A stretch of 64,000 nt of DNA from Nocardiopsis sp. TSRI0078. Lineage in GTDB: Bacteria > Actinomycetota > Actinomycetes > Streptosporangiales > Streptosporangiaceae. A program made the translations under genes and the position numbers. Where the stretch lies: NCBI RefSeq assembly GCF_001905145.1, contig NZ_LWLB01000007.1, forward strand, positions 1 to 64,000. Direction: 5' to 3'. Below are positions 45,180 through 53,908 of this stretch, piece by piece (positions within the stretch are counted from its first letter, which is position 1; the number at the start of each line of letters is the position of its first letter). Below the pieces are notes generated by a model. The model ran no database searches, had not been told where the DNA came from, and worked only from the letters and a program-made list of their open reading frames with translations.

Positions 45180-46334
45180 TCAGGACACCCGCAAAGGCTG
45201 TACCAGATAGCGGAAGGACGGCTCCTCGCCCTCCTTGGCCGGCGTGTCGGTGAACACCGCGGGTTTGGTCGGTTCGGTGAAGTTGAGGTGCGCGGTGTCG
45301 CTCTCCATCCCCGACAGTCCGTCCATGAGGTAGTCGGGACGAAAGGCCAGGCGCATCGGGTCGCCCTCGTAGCCGACCCCGATCGCCTCCATCGCCTGGG
45401 CGTCCTCGCCCGAGCCCGCCTCCAGCACGACCTCGCTCCCGGAGAAGGCCAGCCGCAGCGGGGTGCTGCGGTCGGCCACCAGCGCCACGCGCTTGACCGC
45501 CTCCATCAGCGGTGCCACGGCCACCTCGGCGCGGGCGGAGAACTCCTTGGGGAACCAGGCGGCGTACTTGACGAACTCGCTGTCGATCAGCCGGGTGGTG
45601 GTGCGGCGCTCGCCGTTCTCGAAGCCGATCATGCCCTCGCCCGGGGACAGGCTGACGCCCTCGCCCACGCTGCTCGTGGACAGGGCGATGTCCACGTTGG
45701 ACCGGGTGAGCAGGCCCCGCACGGTGTCGCTGAGCGTGCGCGCGGGCACCAGGGCGGACACGTCCAGGCCCTGGTCCTCGGGGCTCCACCACATCTCGCG
45801 CACGGCGATGCGGTAGCGGTCGGTGGCGACCACCTTCAGGGTGTCGCCGGTGAAGTCGAGGTAGGCGCCGGTGAGCATGGGCAGGGTGTCGTCGCGACTG
45901 GCCGCCGGGGTCACCTGGCGCACCGCGGTGGCGAAGGCGTCGGCGGAGACCGAGCCGATGCGGCCGGGCATGCCGGGCAGGGTCGGGTAGTCCTCCAGCG
46001 GCATGGTGATGAGGGTGAAGCGCGCCGCGCCCCCGGAGATCAGCAGCCGGGAGCCGTCGGTGTCGATGTGCACCGAGCCGGACGGCAGGTTGCGCACGAT
46101 CTCGGCCAGGAGGCGGCCGGGGACGAGGGCGGAGCCGGACGCCTCGGAGAGGACCTCCACCGAGGCGCGGGTGGAGACCTCGTAGTCGAAACCGGACAGG
46201 TGCAGGGAGGAGCCGTCCTCGGAGAGCTCCAACCGGATACCCGCGAGCACCGGAACGGCGGGCCGGGCGGGCAGGGCCCGGGCCGTCCAGGCGACCGCCT
46301 CGGCGAACGCGTCGCGGTCCACTCGAAGTTTCAC
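45180..46334 (-). CDS. dnaN: DNA polymerase III beta clamp (paralogue or relocated)
   Basis: A 384-aa sliding clamp with the three-domain fold: MKLRVDRDAFAEAVAWTARA, the VSADAFATAVRQVTPAASRD repeat and a third domain ending FRYLVQPLRVS; the C-terminal hydrophobic pocket motif is MPLR-like. It encircles DNA and tethers polymerase and repair enzymes. Neither dnaA nor recF, the usual neighbours at the origin, is next to it. It is therefore probably a second clamp such as those found in Streptomyces. Residues align over the whole length, with no sign of decay. Confidence 0.92.
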   Translation of the reverse strand: MKLRVDRDAFAEAVAWTARALPARPAVPVLAGIRLELSEDGSSLHLSGFDYEVSTRASVEVLSEASGSALVPGRLLAEIVRNLPSGSVHIDTDGSRLLISGGAARFTLITMPLEDYPTLPGMPGRIGSVSADAFATAVRQVTPAASRDDTLPMLTGAYLDFTGDTLKVVATDRYRIAVREMWWSPEDQGLDVSALVPARTLSDTVRGLLTRSNVDIALSTSSVGEGVSLSPGEGMIGFENGERRTTTRLIDSEFVKYAAWFPKEFSARAEVAVAPLMEAVKRVALVADRSTPLRLAFSGSEVVLEAGSGEDAQAMEAIGVGYEGDPMRLAFRPDYLMDGLSGMESDTAHLNFTEPTKPAVFTDTPAKEGEEPSFRYLVQPLRVS

Positions 46335-46456
46335 GGTGAGGCCTCCTCGTAGCTGTCGTTGCCGACAACGTACCCAGCCGTACCGACAAAAGCCCCTGGC
46401 AGGACCGACGGAGGCGCGATCCGGCCAGGGACGGTGACGGTGGGACCCGTGAGGCG

Positions 46457-46915
46457 CTACTTGCGGTTGGGGCGCAGCGTCCAGACGATGCTCATGCGAC
46501 CGGTGACGGTGCCGTCGTCGGTGCGCAGCTCGATCTCGACGGGGAACTCGGGGCGCTTGCCCTCGTCCAGCTCGGCGATGACCTCCTCGCGCGAGCGGCC
46601 CAGGGTGGCCTCGGCGGTCAGGTCGCCCATGGCGAGCTTGAGGAAGTGGATCTCGGCCGTGGTGGGGAGGGGGAGGGCCCGTTCGAGCTGGTCGCCGAAG
46701 GTGGCGATGACGACCGCGCCGGAGGCGGACTCGGCCACGGTGAACATGGCTCCCGCGTGGGGGCCGCCGACGTGGTTGTGGTGGTCGGCGTTGTCGGGCA
46801 GGCGCATGACGGCGCGCCCGTGGTCCAGTTCGGTGAAGGTGAGCCCGAGGGTCCGGGTGAAGGGCACCGCGGCCAGGAAGCCGGCCTTGACCTGCTCCGC
46901 CGTCTCGGCGTTCAT
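46457..46915 (-). CDS. DUF4442 hotdog-fold thioesterase-like protein
   Basis: A 152-aa protein with a hotdog helix: ADHHNHVGGPHAGAMFTVAE, then strands TAEIHFLKLAMGDLTAEATL. Related to PaaI/YiiD-like acyl-CoA thioesterases. The start at 46915 is 10 nt after AGGAGG; an ATG 9 nt earlier is too close to that site. Single gene. Confidence 0.82.
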   Translation of the reverse strand: MNAETAEQVKAGFLAAVPFTRTLGLTFTELDHGRAVMRLPDNADHHNHVGGPHAGAMFTVAESASGAVVIATFGDQLERALPLPTTAEIHFLKLAMGDLTAEATLGRSREEVIAELDEGKRPEFPVEIELRTDDGTVTGRMSIVWTLRPNRK

Positions 46916-47055
46916 GTTTGCCATACCTCCTAGGTTACTGCTGAGTAACCTGGAAGCGCCACCCCGGAAAGGCAGGCGGGGACGGGCTTCGCGGGCGGGC
47001 AACGCACGGGGAGTGCTGTGGGCTACCATGACTGGCGGAGAGTTCCTCTCCACCT

Positions 47056-47144
47056 GGAGGGTTCGCATAGCGGCCGAGTGCAGTGCTCTTGAAAAGCACC
47101 AAGTCCTTGACGGGACTTCGTGGGTTCAAATCCCACACCCTCCG
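47056..47144 (+). tRNA. tRNA-Ser (anticodon TGA), AICE integration site
   Basis: An 89-nt class II tRNA with acceptor GGAGGGT/ACCCTCC, anticodon stem GTGCT/AGCAC around loop CTTGAAA (anticodon TGA), a long variable arm (CAAGTCCTTGACGGGACTT) and T loop GGGTTCAAATCCC. No CCA is encoded. The 3' part from 47110 is the core repeated at 59800. Confidence 0.97.
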
Positions 47145-47147
47145 CAG
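47110..47147 (+). repeat. Left attachment core (within tRNA-Ser 3' end)
   Basis: 38 bp beginning ACGGGACTTCG and ending CCCTCCGCAG, identical to 59800-59837. Includes the variable arm end, T arm and acceptor 3' strand, so the tRNA stays intact after insertion. Confidence 0.95.
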
Positions 47148-47191
47148 AATCAGGAAGTCTCCCCAGGTGGGAGGTTTCCACGGAACACGGC

Positions 47192-47255
47192 GAAGGCCGG
47201 TGGTCCGGGCCCGTAGCACATTCATCGCACACGGCCCGGGTAGCCACCGGCCTTC
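47192..47255 (-). terminator. int terminator hairpin
   Basis: GAAGGCCGGTGG and CCACCGGCCTTC, a 12-bp perfect stem between the int stop and the tRNA, enclosing the arm-type repeat. It can also stop tRNA read-through. Confidence 0.65.
47216..47235 (+). repeat. Arm-type repeat, left copy
   Basis: GCACATTCATCGCACACGGC, 18 of 20 bases the same as 59678-59697 and in the same orientation. Lies 68 bp inside the left core; likely integrase arm or Xis site. Confidence 0.5.
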
Positions 47256-47268
47256 TCCGTTCCCCGGG

Positions 47269-48468
47269 TCAGGCGGCGAGGACCTGCCGACGGGCGGCGT
47301 CCATCGCGTCGGCGACCTCGTCCAGGCGGTCGGGGAAGAGGTGCCCGTACCGGTCCAGGGTCATCGTCGCCGTCTTGTGGCCGAGCATGGCCTGTACGAC
47401 CTTGACGTCCGCGCCGGCCGCGATGGCGAGGGACGCGGCGGTGTGGCGGAGCTTGTGGGGGGTCAGGCCCAGGCCGTCGAGCTTGGCCGCCTTCACCGCC
47501 AGGGCGAACTCACGGTTGCGCCAGTTCCGGATGCGCAGCGGGGCGCCCCGCCTGGTGGTGAAGACCAGCGCGTCATCCGGCCGCCCCTCCACGAAGGACC
47601 GCAGTTCGGGAACGAGGGACCGGGGAACCGGCACGGTCCGGAACCTGCCGTTCTTCGGAGGCTGTTCGACGAGCCTGCCGTCCACCTCGGCGAAGGTCAC
47701 GACCACCCGGACCCGCCGCCGGTCCAGGTCCACCCTTCCCACGCGCAGCGCGGCGGCCTCACTCCACCGCATGCCGGTGTAGGCCAGGAGCAGGACGAGC
47801 GCCCGGCTCACCCTGGCCGAGGCGAGTTCCTGCCCGTACTTGGTGCGCAGCGTCAGGGAGGCGTCGGCCAGCGCCTCCACCTGGGCGTGGTCGAGGTAGA
47901 CGTGTTCGGCCTCACTGGGCTTGGGCAGCGGTACGCCCTTGGCCGGGTTGAAGGGGATGCGCCGGGGGACGCACCAGCCCAGGACCATCGACAGCACGAC
48001 GTGCGCGTGCCTGGTCTGGGAAGCCCCCAGGTTGCTACCGCCCTCGTCCCGGGGCTTCTGGAGACGGGCCACCCACACGGCCACGTCCTCGGAGTGGACT
48101 GCCGAGAGGCGCAGGTCTCCCCAGCGCGGCAGCACGTGGTTGTCCAGGAACGCCCGGTACTGCCACCACGTGGACCGTTTGATGTCGGTGCGGGTGATGA
48201 GCCACTTCTCCGCCATCTCCGCCACGGTGACCTTGGCGTCGTGGGGGTTGCGGTAGGAGCCCTCGTGAAGGCTGTTCTCGATCTCGGTCCGCTTCTTCTC
48301 CGCGTCCGGCTTCTTCTGGAAGACGCCGCCGCTCTTGATCTTCCCGGAGGGGTCGTAGTAGCGGACCCACCACCGGCCGGGCGGAGTGCGCTTGGACGCC
48401 TTGGCCTTGCTCACCGCCTCCGCGTACGCCTTGTCCTTGGTGCGGTCGTAGACCCACGCGCGAGCCAT
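47269..48468 (-). CDS. int: AICE tyrosine integrase
   Basis: A 399-aa site-specific recombinase. An N-terminal AP2-like arm-binding domain at about 30-75 is followed by a core-binding SAM-like domain at about 80-175. The catalytic domain has Arg234 (TGMRWSEA), Lys272 (PPKNGRFRTVP), His338 and Arg341 (HKLRHTAAS), His364 (LGHK) and Tyr374 (LDRYGHLFP), all present. It inserts and excises the element at tRNA-Ser. Next to attL, last gene of the rep-xis-int operon, 22 nt after xis. Confidence 0.96.
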   Translation of the reverse strand: MARAWVYDRTKDKAYAEAVSKAKASKRTPPGRWWVRYYDPSGKIKSGGVFQKKPDAEKKRTEIENSLHEGSYRNPHDAKVTVAEMAEKWLITRTDIKRSTWWQYRAFLDNHVLPRWGDLRLSAVHSEDVAVWVARLQKPRDEGGSNLGASQTRHAHVVLSMVLGWCVPRRIPFNPAKGVPLPKPSEAEHVYLDHAQVEALADASLTLRTKYGQELASARVSRALVLLLAYTGMRWSEAAALRVGRVDLDRRRVRVVVTFAEVDGRLVEQPPKNGRFRTVPVPRSLVPELRSFVEGRPDDALVFTTRRGAPLRIRNWRNREFALAVKAAKLDGLGLTPHKLRHTAASLAIAAGADVKVVQAMLGHKTATMTLDRYGHLFPDRLDEVADAMDAARRQVLAA

Positions 48469-48490
48469 GGGGGTGTCTCCTTTCCGTGGG

Positions 48491-48700
48491 TTACTGGGCC
48501 AGGACCCAGGCGTGGACCTCGGCGGGCACGTAGCGCACGTACCGGCCGACGCGGTGGGAGGGCGGACCGTCGCCCCTGTAGCGCCACTCGTAGAGCGTCT
48601 TGGGCGGAACGCGCAGGAAGGAGGCCGTGTCCTTCACCGACCACAAGCCGTGGTCCCGACGCTGTTCCGGAACGGCCGGGGTCGCCGTCGTCGCGCTCAT
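48491..48700 (-). CDS. xis: Excisionase (Xis), helix-turn-helix
   Basis: A 69-aa protein with a MerR-like winged helix: WSVKDTASFLRVPPKTLYEW, RGDGPPSHRVGRYVRYVP. Typical of AICE excisionases that bend DNA and drive Int towards excision. The ATG overlaps the rep stop (ATGA). Confidence 0.9.
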   Translation of the reverse strand: MSATTATPAVPEQRRDHGLWSVKDTASFLRVPPKTLYEWRYRGDGPPSHRVGRYVRYVPAEVHAWVLAQ

Positions 48701-50388
48701 GCCGTCCTGCTTCCGTGGATTGCCGAAAGATCGTTCCGCCGTGCCGCGTCGAGCTGGGCGCGGCGTTTGAGTGCTTCACCGACCGCGCGGAGAAGGCGTT
48801 GCTCCCGAGGGGCCACGTCGGGATCGGTGGGTCGGGCCAGTTCCCAGGCGAAGGAGCCCGAGGAGATCGAGGCCAGCACCGGGGGACGCGGGTTGTCCTC
48901 GTCCGCCTGGTCCTCGTTGGCGGGATCGACGCCGAGGGCGTTGAGGACCCAGGCGAGCCGGTCCGCCTTGTGGTCGGCCAGGGTCTTGCCGGACCACTTG
49001 CGCGAGACCAGGACGCGCCGTCCCGCGTAGCCCAGGTGTTCGCGACGATGAGCCTTGGACCGGCAGAACCCGGGGCGCTGCCCGGCCTTGGCCTCGTCGG
49101 GTTGGATGCCGTAGCGCAGCCAGTTGGAGCACCGGGGCGAGCACGGCTCGAAACGCAGCGCGCCCAACAGGCGGTCCACGTGCTGTTCCTGCCGGGTGGT
49201 CTCCACCTGGTGGCAGTCGGCGATGTCCTTGGTCAGGTACTTGGCCAGGTAGCGCACACACCGGGACGCGTCCTCGGACCCGGCCACGACCCCTTTGGCG
49301 TCCACCTGACGGCCGAACCGCACCACGTGGAAGGGTTCCGCATCAGGGTCGTCATCCAACCCGTCCAGCGCCTCATCCCACGTGGGCAGCACTTCACCCG
49401 TGGCCGGGTCGAGGTAGGTCCCCGCGTCCTCGTCCCAGAGGGGCAGGTGATCACCGTCGAAGCGGACCGTGTCAGCGGCGGGCCACCACACCTGGTGGTA
49501 GGTCGCGGCGGCAATCTGGCGCAGCTCCGCCCGGGGGATGGTGCCGCGTGTGGCCATGTGCAGATGCGGAGCCAGACGCCGTTGGGGCTCCACGGCCGCG
49601 AAGTACTGCACATCGAACCCGGCCACGCGGCGCAGGTTCTGCACGAACCGGTCCACGAGCTTGGAGAAGTGCAACGTGTCCCGAGCAGCCCGCCGATAGT
49701 CATAGGTGGAGGGATCGACCGGGGTGCCGTCCGAACGCACCCGCCCGTAGGAGTCCAACGTCAGGGTGATGAACAGCGAGGGCCGGAACACCTTCCCCGA
49801 GGCCGGATCAGTGAAGGCCCGCCCGACCGTCTTCCTCGTCATGGGCCGCTTGGGCAGGTCGGGCACGTCCTGACGGCGCTTGGTCGAGCGCACCCGACGC
49901 GACCCCAACGAGCCCGAGGAGTCACCGGAGCGGGTGACCGAACCGCGTAGCCCGGAGGCGGTGATCTCCTCGTCCAGGTCCGCGATCGCCGCATCCAGCG
50001 CCGAGAGCTGTTCGGGGTCAGCGGCCCCGGTGGCGGCGAGGCGGTCCCGTTCGGCGGTGACCATCGCCCGCTGTTCCACCCAGGCCCGTTGCTGATCGGT
50101 GGGCGGGTCGGGTTCCACCACGGGTTCGGTGGCCAGGTGCCAGCCCTCTTCACACTGGGTGCGTCGAAGCGATCTCTTGCGCTTGGCACAGGCCGGGCAC
50201 CGCGATTCCAGCGTGGACCCGCACGGAACGTCGATGACCTCGGTGGCACCGGTGGCGATGTTCGTGCGTCGAAGGGAGACCGGGCGGATGCACACGCCGT
50301 GGTCGGCGGCGACCTGTTCGGCCACCTCACGCGCGAGCGGTTGCGCGAGGCGTTCGGCCCGGGTTGTCTTACCGGTAGGCGTCGGCAT
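48697..50388 (-). CDS. repSA: RepSA-like rolling-circle replication initiator
   Basis: A 563-aa protein of the pSAM2 RepSA family. An N-terminal zinc-ribbon-like CPACAKRKR...C is near residue 70. The HUH metal motif is APHLHMATRG, and the region YLAKYLTKDIADCHQ should hold the nicking tyrosine. The second conserved part CSPRCSNWLRYGIQPDEA and SRKWSGKTLADH follow. It nicks the plus origin so that the excised circle replicates. ATG 50388 has GGGGTGGG upstream. First gene of the rep-xis-int operon that Pra is expected to activate. Confidence 0.9.
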   Translation of the reverse strand: MPTPTGKTTRAERLAQPLAREVAEQVAADHGVCIRPVSLRRTNIATGATEVIDVPCGSTLESRCPACAKRKRSLRRTQCEEGWHLATEPVVEPDPPTDQQRAWVEQRAMVTAERDRLAATGAADPEQLSALDAAIADLDEEITASGLRGSVTRSGDSSGSLGSRRVRSTKRRQDVPDLPKRPMTRKTVGRAFTDPASGKVFRPSLFITLTLDSYGRVRSDGTPVDPSTYDYRRAARDTLHFSKLVDRFVQNLRRVAGFDVQYFAAVEPQRRLAPHLHMATRGTIPRAELRQIAAATYHQVWWPAADTVRFDGDHLPLWDEDAGTYLDPATGEVLPTWDEALDGLDDDPDAEPFHVVRFGRQVDAKGVVAGSEDASRCVRYLAKYLTKDIADCHQVETTRQEQHVDRLLGALRFEPCSPRCSNWLRYGIQPDEAKAGQRPGFCRSKAHRREHLGYAGRRVLVSRKWSGKTLADHKADRLAWVLNALGVDPANEDQADEDNPRPPVLASISSGSFAWELARPTDPDVAPREQRLLRAVGEALKRRAQLDAARRNDLSAIHGSRTA

Positions 50389-50429
50389 CAGCCCACCCCC
50401 ACAACCACAGAGCGGAAGGCCCCCACCGC

Positions 50430-50675
50430 ATGGAACCCCAACCACCACGCAAGTGGCCTCTCATCGTGTGGGCAGTTCTCCTTGCGGCGAATATCGTCCT
50501 GGTCTTCCTGGGCGTCCACGCTCTGTACATGGTCGGACGGCCGGGTGCCCTGGTCATGGCGGCGCTCTGGGCAATAGTCAGCACAGTCCGAGTGGTTCAG
50601 GAAAGGCGTGTCTACATCGAGGCCCGACGCGAATACCTTGCTCATCACTCGGCCTTCCAAGAACCCACGCCGTAG
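50430..50675 (+). CDS. Small two-span membrane protein (spread-like candidate)
   Basis: An 81-aa protein: a polar start MEPQPPRKW, helix PLIVWAVLLAANIVLVFLG, then a second helix at about 38-52 and a charged tail (RVVQERRVYIEARREYLA). It is on the opposite strand to its neighbours and its last 31 bp overlap the 3' end of traSA. Some AICEs carry small membrane Spd proteins for intramycelial spread in this place; that role is inferred. GGAAGG lies about 11 nt before the ATG. Confidence 0.55.
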   Translation: MEPQPPRKWPLIVWAVLLAANIVLVFLGVHALYMVGRPGALVMAALWAIVSTVRVVQERRVYIEARREYLAHHSAFQEPTP

Positions 50676-52069
50676 CCCTCGGCCATGGCGGTGATGTCCT
50701 CATCCGACACGTACGTCGCCCGCACCCGCACCGGGGAGGGGGAGTCCTCCACCCTGACGTAGGCCACACCAGGAAGCGTGGGGTCGATCAGGTGCGCCTC
50801 AGCACCGCGTTCCCGAGCGCCCTCACCGAGGACCATGTCCACCTGTGATGCCTCGTCCAGGCGCAGCGCCACCTTGTCCGGGAACAGGTTGCGCAGGTTC
50901 ATGACTTCCTTGCGAGGGTCCTGCAACGCGGCCAGCACGGCGAAGCCGACCGAGCGTCCCTGTGAGGTCAGGGTGGCGATGGCGTTCTCCGCGCGGCGCC
51001 GCACGTCCCGGTCGGGGTGGTAGGCGGTCAGAAAGGCGACCTCATCGAGGAGCACGACCACGAAAGGGTCAGCCGTCGTCGGGACGTGGGAGCGCTGTTT
51101 GCCCGCGTAGCGTTCGGCCCGCTCCTGCATGTCGGTCACCGCCTTTTCGAGCAGGGCCACCGCGGATTCTCCGGTGTCGGCGTAGTGGGCGAACAGGTCC
51201 CGTCCGTAGGCCAGCTCCATGCGCTTGGGGTCGATTGCCCACACCTGAGCTGTGCCGTCCGCTAGGGCAGGGAGCATGGCACGGACGGTGGACCAGATCA
51301 CCGATCCCTTGCCGGCCCCGGTCACCCCGACCACGAGCACATGCGTTCCGTGCAACCGCAGCAACCACGGCGAGCCGTCTTCCCGCTGTCCGACCGGGAG
51401 CGCGTCCAGGTCCGGGGCGTCAATGATGGGAAGGGCGTTGAGGGGTTCGGCAAGGGTGTCGCGGCGGGGGAACTCCAACGTGATGTCCCGAGGCCCGTTG
51501 ACGACCACGCGGCAGGAGGGGGCGGCGAACCCGTGCGCCAGTTCAGTGACACGGTGCTCGAAGTCAGCCGGGGCAGTTCCGGCGACCAGGGATACCCGGA
51601 CGTAGTCAGCCCAGGCATTGCAGGAGACCCGGCGGATACGGGGGAGGTAACGGCGTTCCTGGTAGGACTCGGCCAGGCCCGAGATCACCAGCACCGGCTG
51701 CCAGTGACGCCGGTACACCGCCACGTGCCGCCACCACGCCAGCAGACGGAGAGTGACCCAGGTCCGGTAGGAGTCCGGCCAGGTCCGCCACCACACCAGG
51801 GACACCACAGCAGCGGCACCCCACAGACCGGCGAGGCCCGGCCAGCCCAGCCACCACCAGGCCCCCGCCGACGCGACCAGGCAGGCAACCATGACGGGGA
51901 ATCGGAAGGGCAGGGTGAGCAGGAACCGCACCAGACGCCAGATCCACGAGGTGAGCACGACGATGCCGGGGGTTTCCACGATCGGGGTTGTCCACCGCAC
52001 CCCCTGAGCCGGAGTGGGCAGGGTCGGAGAGGACTGAGCAGAACCAACCTTGGGCTGTCTCATCATCAC
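50645..52069 (-). CDS. traSA: TraSA/TraB-type FtsK-SpoIIIE DNA translocase
   Basis: A 474-aa conjugation protein. Two or three membrane helices lie at about 37-95, then an FtsK/SpoIIIE motor: Walker A VVGVTGAGKGSVIWS, Walker B FVVVLLDEVAFL and the conserved RSVGFAVLAALQDPRKEVM. The C-terminal part (from about 435) would recognise short DNA repeats (clt). It moves double-stranded DNA between hyphae. The start overlaps the previous gene's stop (TGATG). Confidence 0.93.
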   Translation of the reverse strand: MMMRQPKVGSAQSSPTLPTPAQGVRWTTPIVETPGIVVLTSWIWRLVRFLLTLPFRFPVMVACLVASAGAWWWLGWPGLAGLWGAAAVVSLVWWRTWPDSYRTWVTLRLLAWWRHVAVYRRHWQPVLVISGLAESYQERRYLPRIRRVSCNAWADYVRVSLVAGTAPADFEHRVTELAHGFAAPSCRVVVNGPRDITLEFPRRDTLAEPLNALPIIDAPDLDALPVGQREDGSPWLLRLHGTHVLVVGVTGAGKGSVIWSTVRAMLPALADGTAQVWAIDPKRMELAYGRDLFAHYADTGESAVALLEKAVTDMQERAERYAGKQRSHVPTTADPFVVVLLDEVAFLTAYHPDRDVRRRAENAIATLTSQGRSVGFAVLAALQDPRKEVMNLRNLFPDKVALRLDEASQVDMVLGEGARERGAEAHLIDPTLPGVAYVRVEDSPSPVRVRATYVSDEDITAMAEGYGVGSWKAE

Positions 52070-52317
52070 AGGCCACCGCCCCTCTGGTCTTCGATCTGGG
52101 ACAGGAGCCGGTCACGATCAGCACGGGCACGGGCGGCGAACCGCGAAGCCGCCGGGTTCTCGTCCCGGTGGGCGAGGGTGGCGAACACGCGGGCCTTGAA
52201 GTCGAAGAACTCCGCCCGCTCGGCGTCGGTAGTAGGCGGGGGGTTGGTCGCGTCGAGCAGCAGGCGGACCAGTTCCGGACTACTCAGCCCGGACAGGTCA
52301 CGAGGGAAATCGGACAT
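52066..52317 (-). CDS. Small AICE protein upstream of traSA
   Basis: An 83-aa protein, helical and charged: MSDFPRDLSGLSSPELVRLL, then AERAEFFDFKARVFATLAHR. I recognise it only as a type found between pra and tra in AICEs. Its stop overlaps the traSA start, so the two are translated together. Confidence 0.7.
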   Translation of the reverse strand: MSDFPRDLSGLSSPELVRLLLDATNPPPTTDAERAEFFDFKARVFATLAHRDENPAASRFAARARADRDRLLSQIEDQRGGGL

Positions 52318-52426
52318 ACTTGAAGACACCTCTTCACGAAGCTTGTGCAAGGGCTTGGGGAGGGGTTCAAGGGGCGGCCGAGGTGTTGCAGCACCAGGCC
52401 GCCCCGCTTTCACGTCTGGGGCAGGG

Positions 52427-52834
52427 TCAGGAGGCGTCCTTGACCGGAGCGCGACGACCACCAGCGGCAGTGCCGGGAGCCTTCACGCCACGGGCGCGCA
52501 GCGAGTACGCCACCCGGGGACGGCGGCCGTTGTCGTCGATGTAGGGCATGACCGCCATCGCTTCGAACTCGATCGGACGGAACGGCAGACCCGGAATCTC
52601 GTCGGGCAGGGTGGGGCAGACCTCGGCGGCGACCTTGACCTTCACCGACTTGGCCTTACCGCGCGCTTCGGGGTCGGCGTCGATCACGTCCACCGCCCAC
52701 AACGGCAACCCCGTGTCCTTGTCGAGCTGGGGACGCTTGGTCTCGAAGTCCGTGATCGCCTCCACCCCCAGGGCGAAGGCGCCATGCGGGAACACCGTGC
52801 CGAACGCCACCGGCAACGCACCCTGAATAGCCAT
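52427..52834 (-). CDS. pra: Pra-like activator of replication, integration and excision
   Basis: A 135-aa protein beginning MAIQGALPVAFGTVFPHGAF, with DKDTGLPLWAVDVIDADPEA and GLPFRPIEFEAMAVMPYIDD. This pattern matches AICE proteins recorded as plasmid replication, integration and excision activator (Pra of pSAM2), as I remember them. No DNA-binding motif is visible. AGGAAGG lies 7 nt before the ATG. Two KorSA-type operators lie in the 115 bp upstream. Confidence 0.72.
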   Translation of the reverse strand: MAIQGALPVAFGTVFPHGAFALGVEAITDFETKRPQLDKDTGLPLWAVDVIDADPEARGKAKSVKVKVAAEVCPTLPDEIPGLPFRPIEFEAMAVMPYIDDNGRRPRVAYSLRARGVKAPGTAAGGRRAPVKDAS

Positions 52835-52864
52835 CTCTCAGCCTTCCTCTCATGTCCACTCAAC

Positions 52865-52921
52865 CACTCGATCGGTCAAGTAGAGGCTCAGAATAACCGG
52901 CCACACTTGATCAGACAAGTA
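52865..52921. promoter_or_regulatory. Pair of KorSA-type operators in front of pra
   Basis: CACTCG-N6-CAAGTA at 52865-52882 and CACTTG-N6-CAAGTA at 52904-52921. They share the TACTYG-N6-CRAGTA pattern of the korSA operator at 53703. Confidence 0.7.
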
Positions 52922-52948
52922 GATAAGTGGCCGGTCTTGGAGCCGCGT

Positions 52949-53680
52949 CTACACGGCCGGGTAGGAGTCCTCCAGTTCGTGCAGGTCACCGGGGAGGACG
53001 ACCTCGGCGACCGCGATCACATCTCCGGATGCGTCGAGTATCCGCGCGGTGATGCCCAGCACCGGGGTGCCCTCGTCCAGCCCCAGGGGTTCACGTTCAG
53101 CGCTTGTGGCCAGGCGTGCGCAGAGCCGTTCGACTACTTTGGAGGGCCGGAGCTGCTTGACCATCTGCACGTGTTCGCGTGCGCCGATACTGATCGGCTG
53201 CTCTTCGCCCAGGTCGGTGCCCTCGGCCACGTCCAGGGGGAACCACAGGGTGACCAGCTCGCTCGGTTCTCCCTCGTCCAGGACCAGGCGTTGACGCATG
53301 ATCGCCGGAGAGCCCTCGGGCACACCGATCGCCTCAGCCACAACGGCGGGCACCGGGAAACGTCCAGCGGTCAGAATGCGGCTCTTCTTGACCTCCTCAG
53401 AGGCGTCGAAGGCACTGGCCCCGGCATGGGAGCGCTCGGAGGTCTGTTGTGGGACGCCGCGTACGAAGGAGCCTCGTCCGTGTTCGCGTTCGATCCAGCC
53501 CTGCATGCTCAGGATCTGCAAAGCGCGTACGACCGTGGAGCGTCCGGCCCCGAACTCGCGCACCATCCGCGACTCCGAGGGAAGCATCTCCCCCACCGGA
53601 TAGGTACCGTCTTCGATGCGCTCTTGGATCGCCCGCACGATCTGTACGTACTTGGGCGGAGCGAACTCCAGACTCGACAT
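52949..53680 (-). CDS. korSA: GntR/UTRA repressor, KorSA-like (first of two)
   Basis: A 243-aa regulator. The N-terminal winged helix is YVQIVRAIQERIEDGTYPVG, then LPSESRMVREFGAGRSTVVR; a UTRA-type ligand domain begins at about 85 (KKSRILTAGRFPVPAVVAEA). In pSAM2, KorSA represses pra and itself and so keeps the element integrated. The three operators here fit that circuit. ATG 53680 preferred over a GTG three codons upstream. Confidence 0.88.
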   Translation of the reverse strand: MSSLEFAPPKYVQIVRAIQERIEDGTYPVGEMLPSESRMVREFGAGRSTVVRALQILSMQGWIEREHGRGSFVRGVPQQTSERSHAGASAFDASEEVKKSRILTAGRFPVPAVVAEAIGVPEGSPAIMRQRLVLDEGEPSELVTLWFPLDVAEGTDLGEEQPISIGAREHVQMVKQLRPSKVVERLCARLATSAEREPLGLDEGTPVLGITARILDASGDVIAVAEVVLPGDLHELEDSYPAV

Positions 53681-53702
53681 GATGTCCACCTGGTTACTCT
53701 AG

Positions 53703-53720
53703 TACTCGTGTGGTCGAGTA
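53703..53720. promoter_or_regulatory. KorSA operator upstream of korSA
   Basis: TACTCG-TGTGGT-CGAGTA, perfect 6-bp arms, 22 bp before the korSA start. Confidence 0.75.
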
Positions 53721-53842
53721 GCTTACTTAGGTTGACTGTCCCTGTCAGCAGGTGGGGGCACATATGAATCCCACCGCTGGCCAGGAAGCGCGGCGGAAAG
53801 CACACCGCAGAGGCGTACACGTCGCCGTGAAAGAGGGGAAGG

Positions 53843-53892
53843 CCCGCGTGCCCTGGGCCCCGTGGTCTCGAAGAGACGTCAGGGCACGCGGG
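53843..53892. repeat. Nested 50-nt hairpin element, copy 1
   Basis: CCCGCGTGCCCTG pairs with CAGGGCACGCGGG (13 bp), and inside it GTCTC-GAA-GAGAC forms a second stem. 47 of 50 bases are the same at 60289-60338. Terminator, structured RNA or cis-acting site. Confidence 0.65.
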
Positions 53893-53908
53893 GGTCTGAG
53901 AAGCGCTG

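Noticed and set aside
45180..46334. Chromosomal origin oriC at dnaN
   Set aside because: No dnaA, recF or gyrB is adjacent and only three perfect boxes occur; reported as a cluster, not as oriC.
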